Below, piece after piece: positions 58,067 to 64,000 of a DNA stretch of 64,000 nt; position 1 is the stretch's first letter, and each line of letters begins with the position of its first letter. This DNA is from Xenorhabdus indica (lineage in GTDB: Bacteria > Pseudomonadota > Gammaproteobacteria > Enterobacterales > Enterobacteriaceae), in the NCBI RefSeq assembly GCF_014467235.1, contig NZ_NKHP01000008.1, positions 77,072 to 141,071 of the forward strand, given 5' to 3'. Made by a program: the position numbers and the translations under genes. The notes beneath the pieces are model-generated. The model ran no database searches. It saw only the letters and a list, made by a program, of their open reading frames with translations, and had not been told where the DNA came from.

Positions 58067-59200
58067 TTAATTGCCAACAATAACTAATAATGCCAGCGTT
58101 TCATAATGCTCTGTATGGGGGAACATATCGAATAATTGTACTTTCTCTATTCGGTATCGTTCGAGCATAGTAATATCTTTTGCCATAGTTTCAGCATTAC
58201 AGCTTGAATAAAGAATAAATTTAGGAGCCATACGATTAAGATATTGGCAAAGCGCCTTACCCATTCCTCTGCGTGGAGGGTTAACCAGCACCAACTCAGG
58301 GAGCTGAGATTTATCAAGAGCAAAACGTGTAGAATCCAGCGCCTGAAATTCAACATGTTTAAGTCCAAGGCTATTAGCCGAATTCTTCGCACAAGCAATA
58401 GCTTCCTCACTGATTTCAATACCAGTCAGCCTTGTCTCTTCATCTGCACAATGCAGGCCAAAACCACCTGCTCCACAAAACAGATCCCACATACTGTTTA
58501 TATTCAACTCTCTGACCCACTGCCCGGCAGTTGCATAGAGTCGTGAAGCAATATCGGGATTAGTCTGGAAAAAGCTACGGGGGCGAATATACAACGGAAT
58601 ATTATTAAAATTTTCCTGTAGCATGTTCTTTTCAGTGAAAATGATCTCTTTTTCACCTTCCAGGATCGCCATATGAACAGGCTGAATGTTTGCGGAAATC
58701 ACCACTAATTGTGGTAATTGTTCTTGTAACCACGGTAAAGCACGTTTTAACTGTTCCAACTTGGTTTCTGAACGCAACACAAATCGCAGCATAATTTCTC
58801 TGCTAGCACGACTTTCGGTCAATAAAATATATTTGAGCTCACCTTTTTTACGTGCAACGTTGTATGGAACTAATCCCGCTTTAGCAATAAATACTTTTAT
58901 TACTTCGAGTACTGACTGGAAATGTTGTGGATATAAGGGACAATCGCAAAGATCGACTGTCCTACCATCCCGGTGCAACATCCCAAGTAGCGGACGCTCA
59001 ACACTGCCACTCACTACCATTTTAGCTTTATTACGAAATTCAGTAAGTTGACTGGCAACAGGAGGTTGCCAGCACGTTATTGATGATAGTTGTAAAAGTT
59101 GTTGTAAATGTTCTTGTTTATCAGACAATTGTTTTAAATAGGACTTATCAAGCCACTGGCAGGAGTGACAATGCCCCGCGGTATACTGCGCACACTGCAT
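58067..59200 (-). CDS. rlmC: 23S rRNA (uracil-747-C5)-methyltransferase RlmC
   Basis: SAM-dependent 4Fe-4S methyltransferase modifying U747 of 23S rRNA. Start [16 protein letters not shown] at 59200 gives 377 aa (E. coli 375); the longer start at 59215 adds five unconserved residues. Cluster cysteines are the N-terminal Cys3, Cys11, Cys14 and the LCDCP pair. SAM motif [13 protein letters not shown], catalytic NPPRRG and SSCNAETMA with the nucleophilic Cys. Confidence 0.95.
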   Translation of the reverse strand: MQCAQYTAGHCHSCQWLDKSYLKQLSDKQEHLQQLLQLSSITCWQPPVASQLTEFRNKAKMVVSGSVERPLLGMLHRDGRTVDLCDCPLYPQHFQSVLEVIKVFIAKAGLVPYNVARKKGELKYILLTESRASREIMLRFVLRSETKLEQLKRALPWLQEQLPQLVVISANIQPVHMAILEGEKEIIFTEKNMLQENFNNIPLYIRPRSFFQTNPDIASRLYATAGQWVRELNINSMWDLFCGAGGFGLHCADEETRLTGIEISEEAIACAKNSANSLGLKHVEFQALDSTRFALDKSQLPELVLVNPPRRGMGKALCQYLNRMAPKFILYSSCNAETMAKDITMLERYRIEKVQLFDMFPHTEHYETLALLVIVGN

Positions 59201-59224
59201 TGTAAAAAACCACATTAAAAAATA

Positions 59225-59740
59225 TTAGTGCAAGGTAAACGTTGATGTTTTTGTTGAAGTTTGTGATTCTTCATCTTCTACTTCCATTTCCATCTCGTTT
59301 TCCATGTCACTATTAACATAAAGGAAATTATTACTGTGAACTTCAAAGATCACATTAGCAATTTGTTCCTCACTCTGCTTCATAAAATGAGAAAATTGCT
59401 GGAAAGTCATACCAGCAGCGATAGGAAATGCCTGGCAAACAATCAGTTTGGGTAAATTTTCGTCCTGAACATCAAGAAATGCCTTAACAGTAAGGGAACT
59501 GGCATTAATCTGGCTCAAATTTGCCACTAATGGAATAATCGCAGTTGGCCTGACCTCCGCCAAAGCGGAGAAAAAGACAACCTCCCCTAACAGATCAAGC
59601 TTGGCATCAAACAAGCCATCAATGTTCTGCATATGAGGCAAATGTAATACTGGACTTGCTTCATTCTCAAAATAAGAGATTTTGAGTTTATCAAGCCAAT
59701 TACGTAATGTTGCTAAATTTGGGATAACCATAGAATCCAT
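59225..59740 (-). CDS. ybjN: YbjN family protein
   Basis: Cytosolic YbjN-domain protein (type III secretion chaperone-like fold); in E. coli it affects motility, biofilm and stress resistance through an unclear mechanism. 171 aa (E. coli 158). Conserved LHLPHMQN.DGLFDAKLDLL, FSALAEVRPTAIIPL, INASSLTVKAFLDVQDENLPKLIVCQ. The acidic C-terminus (EDEESQTSTKTS) is extended. In E. coli rimK and nfsA separate it from ybjC; here only 81 nt do. Confidence 0.92.
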   Translation of the reverse strand: MDSMVIPNLATLRNWLDKLKISYFENEASPVLHLPHMQNIDGLFDAKLDLLGEVVFFSALAEVRPTAIIPLVANLSQINASSLTVKAFLDVQDENLPKLIVCQAFPIAAGMTFQQFSHFMKQSEEQIANVIFEVHSNNFLYVNSDMENEMEMEVEDEESQTSTKTSTFTLH

Positions 59741-59820
59741 TGAATCAACCTCATATGACTAAAAGTGACATATGCTACCTTCAGAAAACACGACTAGGAT
59801 AGCAACATGAAATCGTTAAC

Positions 59821-60132
59821 CTATTTTGTTTTTTCTTCATCAGAGCCAATCTGATGATTTTTACTTGCTTTCTTATGATCAATTCCTAAGAAAGAAAGAT
59901 TATAGATCGCACGCCAGATAATATGGATAGCTGCGGGTATCAAACAACCAATACCCAATAAGATCATAGCAATGTGTGCTTCTGTCGTCATTAATAAAGG
60001 CGATAGAATTATGCTACCAGTTATCGACAAATAGACTAAAGCCAACAACCCAATTCCCAATATTTCTAATAAAATAACCAGCTTTGGCATATCAGCCAAC
60101 GAACGCATCTCTTTCGATGTACTTTTCTTCAT
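59821..60132 (-). CDS. ybjC: Inner-membrane protein YbjC (DUF1418)
   Basis: Small membrane protein of unknown role; in E. coli it starts the ybjC-nfsA-rimK-ybjN operon and is SoxS/OxyR-linked. 103 aa from MKKSTSKEMRSLADMPK, backed by a GGAAGG site 9 nt upstream; a longer start at 60201 is possible and the alternate MRSLADMPK at residue 9 would match E. coli (95 aa) better. Two hydrophobic helices (VILLEILGIGLLALVYL and IAMILLGIGCLIPAAIHIIW). Divergent from grxA. Confidence 0.85.
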   Translation of the reverse strand: MKKSTSKEMRSLADMPKLVILLEILGIGLLALVYLSITGSIILSPLLMTTEAHIAMILLGIGCLIPAAIHIIWRAIYNLSFLGIDHKKASKNHQIGSDEEKTK

Positions 60133-60211
60133 TTGTTGACTACCTTCCAAATCTGATATGTGAGATGTTTTTTTAACCGTTCTCATCAGGCTACCATACA
60201 TAAATATCTGC

Positions 60212-60273
60212 TATATCCTTTGTCCTTCAAGTTACCTCTTTTGTTGGCTACATCTTGAAATCCATGAGGTCTA
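60212..60273 (-). repeat. TATACCC-ended intergenic repeat, copy E
   Basis: TATATCCTTTGTCCTTCAAG at the left and TTGAAATCCATGAGGT at the right, in the same reverse orientation as copies A and B. About 62 bp, between ybjC and grxA, i.e. in their divergent promoter region. Confidence 0.65.
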
Positions 60274-60398
60274 ATTGGTGGGGCTGATTAAAGCGAAAGG
60301 AAATTCCTGCTTTTTTTTACCCGCTCTTACAGGCATAGTAACCCAAGATGACATACCTATGTAGTCCATGGCTATTACCAATAAGGAGTTTATTTTAT

Positions 60399-60662
60399 AT
60401 GTACACAGTCATTTTTGGTCGTCCCGGTTGTCCATACTGCGTCCGCGCTAAGGAGCTGGCTGAAAAATTAAAAACAGAGCGCAAAGATTTTGACTACCGT
60501 TATATTGATATCTGGGCAGAAGGCATCACCAAAGACGACTTATCAAAAACAGTAGGTAAACCTGTTGAGACTGTTCCTCAAATTTTCATTGATGAAAAAC
60601 ATATTGGCGGCTGTACAGATTTTGAAGCCTACGCCAAAGAAAATCTGGAACTATACAAATAA
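60399..60662 (+). CDS. grxA: Glutaredoxin 1
   Basis: Glutathione-dependent disulfide reductase of ribonucleotide reductase, PAPS reductase and OxyR. 87 aa (E. coli 85). The start MYTVIFGRPGCPYC follows AAGGAG about 10 nt upstream; active-site CPYC is Cys11/Cys14. Conserved TVPQIFIDEKHIGG. E. coli grxA is OxyR-induced; no OxyR site was identified. Confidence 0.96.
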   Translation: MYTVIFGRPGCPYCVRAKELAEKLKTERKDFDYRYIDIWAEGITKDDLSKTVGKPVETVPQIFIDEKHIGGCTDFEAYAKENLELYK

Positions 60663-60801
60663 TCGTAGCATCCGCTATTTAAGTGAGAGAAAAATTCTCT
60701 TTCTGGATAGCGGCATGCGCCTAATTATTCAACAAAACTCCGCCCCATACTTCTCAATCTACCGCCGCACTGAAAAAATTCAGTAATTTTTTTTCGATCT
60801 T

Positions 60802-60830
60802 GAGAACTTTCATGTTTTCACACAGTCTGA
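60802..60830 (+). promoter_or_regulatory. Sigma-E promoter of rybB
   Basis: -35 GAGAACTT (60802-60809, consensus GGAACTT) and -10 TCTGA (60826-60830), spaced like a sigma-E (RpoE) promoter and ending 6 nt before the RybB start. E. coli rybB is a known sigma-E target. Confidence 0.85.
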
Positions 60831-60836
60831 ATTAGT

Positions 60837-60914
60837 GCCACTGCTTTTCTTTGATGTCCCCATATTGAGGAGCCCGATAGTCATCCCCTTTGGTTAAAGA
60901 CTATCGGGTTTTTT
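60837..60914 (+). ncRNA. rybB: Small RNA RybB
   Basis: The 5' end GCCACTGCTTTTCTTTGATG and following TCCCCAT.TTG.GGAGCCC are conserved with E. coli RybB as I recall it. The terminator stem CCCGATAGTC (60873-60882) / GACTATCGGG (60899-60908) keeps its pairing while its sequence differs from E. coli's CCCATCAACC / GGTTGATGGG, then ends in TTTTTT (60909-60914). Hfq-dependent; represses outer-membrane protein mRNAs using its 5' end when the sigma-E envelope stress response is on. Confidence 0.93.
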
Positions 60915-61136
60915 GTTTATGCCGGAATTTTTTGTTTTTACAAGAAAAGAACAGTCATAAGGAACATGCACACATCAATACATTATTTACTCACTTCAAT
61001 TTTAATCAGTATTAAACAACATGACGAATTTAGGCGATATCTCTTTACTAAACCACATGATAAAATTATTGTTTTGCACAGTATTTGATAAAGCACGTTA
61101 TCATATTCTTACTTCAATGCACGTGTGAGGCTCATT

Positions 61137-61745
61137 TTGCTAGAACAACTGAACCACGATTTGTTTACTCTTATCAATGCTACACCAGATTCATCACCAG
61201 GTATGATCATGTTTTCAATCTTTGTTGCAAAATATCTGGTGTATGTATACCCCATCACCTTGGTAGTTTGCTGGCTTTGGGGGGAAAAAGACGCTATCTC
61301 ACACCAGCGCATTGTTGTCAGTAAATCTTGTATTGCATTTGCCTTTGCAATAACAGTTTCAGCAATTATTGGAATGCTGGTTCCACATGCACGCCCTTTT
61401 GTTGAAGGTGTTGGTCATAATTTTCTTGCTCATGCGCCAACAGTTTCTTTCCCCAGTAACCACGGTACAGCCGTGTTTACTTTTGCACTAGCATTTATCT
61501 TCTGGCACCGCATCTGGTCAGGTTTTTGTCTGATGGTGATTGCCTGCGCTATTGTCTGGGCCAGAGTTTATGTCGGAGTTCACTGGCCAATTGATATGCT
61601 TGGCGCATTTTTGGTCAGCCTAATGGGATGTGCATTTTCCCAAATATTCTGGCACCTCTATGGAGCATGCTTGCAAAGCAAACTAACCTGCCTTTACCAA
61701 TTCTGCTGTGCCTTTTTAATCAGACGAGGTTGGGTACAAAGTTAA
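61137..61745 (+). CDS. ybjG: Undecaprenyl-diphosphate phosphatase YbjG (PAP2 family)
   Basis: Inner-membrane phosphatase that recycles C55-PP to C55-P for peptidoglycan and LPS assembly. The start is a TTG (LLEQLNHDLF, read as Met) with GTGAGG 4-5 nt upstream, aligning to E. coli MLENLNLSLF; a GTG four codons earlier (61125) is possible. About 202 aa (E. coli 198). PAP2 signature regions HARPFVE, SFPSNHGTAVFTFALAF and ARVYVGVHWPIDMLGA, with the catalytic His and Asp. Several membrane helices. Confidence 0.92.
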   Translation: MLEQLNHDLFTLINATPDSSPGMIMFSIFVAKYLVYVYPITLVVCWLWGEKDAISHQRIVVSKSCIAFAFAITVSAIIGMLVPHARPFVEGVGHNFLAHAPTVSFPSNHGTAVFTFALAFIFWHRIWSGFCLMVIACAIVWARVYVGVHWPIDMLGAFLVSLMGCAFSQIFWHLYGACLQSKLTCLYQFCCAFLIRRGWVQS

Positions 61746-61777
61746 ATCAAGCTCTCAACATCGCAACAGAAAATGGA

Positions 61778-61813
61778 TTCCCCCAGAGACTTGAGATCTT
61801 GTAACTGGGGGAA
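61778..61813 (+). terminator. Hairpin downstream of ybjG
   Basis: Perfect 9-bp arms TTCCCCCAG (61778-61786) and CTGGGGGAA (61805-61813), 33 nt after ybjG. It might end ybjG or be a leader element, since the right arm carries a GGGGG ribosome-site-like run before a small ORF. Confidence 0.55.
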
Positions 61814-61815
61814 CT

Positions 61816-61893
61816 ATGATTAAGAAAGTGAGTAGTGTGGCTGTACACAATAACTTCTCATTTGACAAATCCTCTGTGTTATCTAAAAAATAA
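61816..61893 (+). CDS. Possible 25-residue small ORF
   Basis: ATG after GGGGGAACT, encoding a peptide MIKKVSSVAVHNNFSFDKSS then VLSKK. Basic at both ends with no cysteine and no signal-like stretch. The ribosome-like GGGGGA is inside the hairpin arm, so translation could be gated. Purely sequence-based; could be chance. Confidence 0.25.
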   Translation: MIKKVSSVAVHNNFSFDKSSVLSKK

Positions 61894-62610
61894 ATAGATC
61901 AGCAATCGATATAAAGCACTTCGTTATATATAACATTATATAACTGTAATAAGATTACTCTTTCTTTACAAATCAAACCTTGTTTGATTTTTTTTATTCA
62001 ACATCTTTTAAACATCAAGAAGATTATTAATTCATAATATTAATGAAACCAAAATCCCAATCATACAGCACACATTTCAAACCAAAATAAAAGTCATTAT
62101 TATTTTACTGTTATTTCATACTGATACAGTAAAATATAGAGGAAAGAATTTATAGCTAAAGAGATAAGGATTATATTAAGCCAGAACTGAAATCCCTCAT
62201 GAAAAATAATATATTAATATTTTAATAAAAAATCAGGAATAGTAAACGAACACAGAATGTTGAAATCTAATTAATGATATTTATTATCCATTTTTTTATT
62301 CATACATCTTATTTAATATTTAATTAACATCATCATAAGAACTCATAACATATTAACTTTACGATATAAATCTTACAATTGCGAGAGCGATCACGGTACA
62401 TTTTACTAAAAATAATTATATTCCCCCTAGCAAAAGTCTGTGATTAAGTTTTTTTGATTTAAACATCAAAAATTAGAACTAAACTGGATCTCGAATCCTC
62501 TGCTTAAAATGACCATATTTTAGGCAATATTATTAATGTAGAAATAAAAGTGTTTAAATAAACATCAGAACAATATCTGACAATTTATTATTCATATAAC
62601 GAATCCAACT

Positions 62611-62631
62611 CGCGCATTTTATTAATGTGCG
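62611..62631. terminator. Stem upstream of sdaC
   Basis: CGCGCATT (62611-62618) pairs with AATGTGCG (62624-62631) via one G:U, followed by GGTTTAGCAATTTTT. Might be an attenuator or leader structure 51 nt before the sdaC start. Confidence 0.4.
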
Positions 62632-62681
62632 GGTTTAGCAATTTTTAAATTTTACTTTACCGCGTTATTTCGGAGATATTT

Positions 62682-63986
62682 ATGGACACATCTCAAACAG
62701 GTTCAATCGCATCCTCTGCTTTCAGCAAAAGCGATCATTCTACCTGGCGTAAATCAGACACTGTATGGATGTTAGGATTATATGGTACAGCCATTGGCGC
62801 TGGCGTTCTGTTTCTTCCCATAAACGCCGGTATTGGTGGGTTAATACCACTTATCATCATGACACTGCTTGCACTTCCGATGACATTCTTTGCCCACCGT
62901 GGCATGTGTCGCTTTGTCCTGTCCGGCAAAAATAGCGGCGAAGATATCACTGGCGTGGTAGAAGAACATTTCGGTAAAGTGGCAGGTTTTTTAATCACCA
63001 TTCTGTACTTCTTTGCAATTTACCCTATCCTGTTGGTTTATAGTGTTGCGCTAACCAATACGGTAGAAAGTTTTATTACCCACCAGCTACATATGGATGC
63101 TCCGCCTCGTGCACTGCTGGCGCTGTTATTGATCCTGGGCGTTATGAGCATTATTCGTTTCGGCGAACAAATGATTGTCAAAGCAATGAGTGTCCTGGTA
63201 TTCCCATTTGTCACCGTTTTGATGCTTCTGGCTCTGTATCTGATCCCCCACTGGAACACGGCTATCTTTGATACTTTATCACTGGAAAATGCCGTATCTT
63301 CAACCAATAGTCATGGTCTGCTGTTCACCCTGTGGTTAGCGATCCCAGTAATGGTTTTCTCTTTCAATCATTCCCCCATCATCTCTGCATTTGCTGTAGC
63401 AAAACGTGAAGAGTACGGTGAAAATGCGGAAAAAAAATGTTCACGCATTCTGGGCTATGCTCACATCATGATGGTACTGACAGTCATGTTCTTCGTCTTT
63501 AGCTGCGTACTAAGCCTGTCACCTGAAAATCTGGCAGAAGCCAAAGCACAAAACATTACTATTCTGTCTTATCTGGCTAACCATTTTAATGCACCAGTCA
63601 TTGAATACATTGCACCGTTCATTGCCTTTATCGCAATTACCAAATCATTCCTTGGTCACTATCTGGGTGCCCGTGAAGGTTTTAATGGCATCATTAACAA
63701 GGCACTGAGCACACAAGGAAAAACTATTCAGCACAAGACGCTGAATCGTATCACCAGTTTGTTCATGCTAATCAGTGCCTGGATTATTGCAACACTTAAC
63801 CCAAGTATTTTGAACATCATTGAATCTCTGGGTGGACCAATCATTGCCATGATCCTGTTCATCATGCCAATGTATGCTATTCATAAAGTTCCAGCTATGC
63901 GCAAATATGCAGACAAACCAAGCAATATCTTTGTCATTGTTACAGGTTTAATCGCCATTTCAGCAGCCATTTATTCTGTGATGTAA
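62682..63986 (+). CDS. sdaC: Serine/H+ symporter SdaC (HAAAP family)
   Basis: Proton-driven L-serine importer, usually paired with a serine deaminase. 434 aa (E. coli 429) with about eleven membrane helices. N-terminus WRKSDTVWMLGLYGTAIGAG, then FLPINAGIGG, VMVFSFNHSPIISAFAVAKREEYG, ITKSFLGHYLGAREGFNG and GGPIIAMILF are all conserved. The following gene lies beyond the window. Confidence 0.96.
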   Translation: MDTSQTGSIASSAFSKSDHSTWRKSDTVWMLGLYGTAIGAGVLFLPINAGIGGLIPLIIMTLLALPMTFFAHRGMCRFVLSGKNSGEDITGVVEEHFGKVAGFLITILYFFAIYPILLVYSVALTNTVESFITHQLHMDAPPRALLALLLILGVMSIIRFGEQMIVKAMSVLVFPFVTVLMLLALYLIPHWNTAIFDTLSLENAVSSTNSHGLLFTLWLAIPVMVFSFNHSPIISAFAVAKREEYGENAEKKCSRILGYAHIMMVLTVMFFVFSCVLSLSPENLAEAKAQNITILSYLANHFNAPVIEYIAPFIAFIAITKSFLGHYLGAREGFNGIINKALSTQGKTIQHKTLNRITSLFMLISAWIIATLNPSILNIIESLGGPIIAMILFIMPMYAIHKVPAMRKYADKPSNIFVIVTGLIAISAAIYSVM

Positions 63987-64000
63987 TGTATATATCAGGC

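Larger units (their letters stand above)
61746..62681. other. Long AT-rich intergenic region ybjG-sdaC
   Basis: 936 bp. Contains a perfect hairpin (61778-61813), a 25-codon ORF with its ribosome site in that hairpin (61816-61893), and a terminator-like stem (62611-62631). Nothing else is supportable as a gene. Confidence 0.6.

Overview
The window is AT-rich enterobacterial chromosome. Protein sequences track Escherichia coli closely and gene order follows the E. coli 18-21 min region (muk, kds/lpx/msb, rpsA, aro/ser, pfl, ftsK/lrp, cyd, clp, art, grx). AT-richness, dispersed short repeats starting or ending in TATACCC/GGGTATA, and an NRPS-like gene point to an insect-associated Morganellaceae, most likely Photorhabdus (Xenorhabdus is the alternative). 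The genus is inferred from sequence style, not from a search.

Layout. 1-2.2 kb: L,D-transpeptidase ldtD. 2.5-2.8 kb: a decayed aphA acid phosphatase pseudogene. 3.0-10.2 kb (minus): cmoM-mukF-mukE-mukB with 4-nt overlaps. 10.4-11.2 kb: elyC. 11.4-17.6 kb (minus): comEC-msbA-lpxK-ycaR-kdsB, i.e. DNA uptake plus lipid A/KDO biogenesis. 17.8-23.4 kb (minus): serC-aroA, cmk-rpsA and ihfB. 23.8-26.8 kb: a one-module NRPS-like adenylation-thiolation-reductase gene. 26.9-27.9 kb: periplasmic asparaginase ansB. The NRPS-like gene and ansB sit where E. coli has ycaP. 28.1-34.3 kb: ycaO-focA-pflB-pflA (formate/pyruvate fermentation). 34.8-35.9 kb: a BPSS1780-like membrane protein followed by a degraded partial second copy. 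36.0-43.6 kb (minus): lrp, ftsK, lolA, rarA, serS. 44.3-49.6 kb: trxB, cydD, cydC, aat. 49.7 kb: infA. 50.1-52.7 kb (minus): clpS-clpA. 53.0 kb: cspD. 53.9 kb: lysO. 55.0-58.0 kb: artPIQM arginine transporter. 58.1-60.1 kb (minus): rlmC, ybjN, ybjC. 60.4 kb: grxA. 60.8 kb: the sigma-E sRNA RybB. 61.1 kb: undecaprenyl-diphosphate phosphatase. 62.7 kb: serine transporter sdaC.

Most of the window is core housekeeping. Accessory or decaying material is confined to a few intergenic spots: the aphA remnant, the NRPS-like gene with a Gln where the reductase Lys is expected, the partial membrane-gene duplicate, five copies of a TATACCC-ended repeat, and short tandem repeats in the leaders of serS, lrp and lysO and inside ftsK. 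I see no CRISPR array, prophage, transposase, tRNA or rRNA. The best candidate for undescribed biology is the A-T-R enzyme at 23.8-26.8 kb. Start codons were adjusted by eye from ribosome-binding sites and remembered E. coli homologue lengths.
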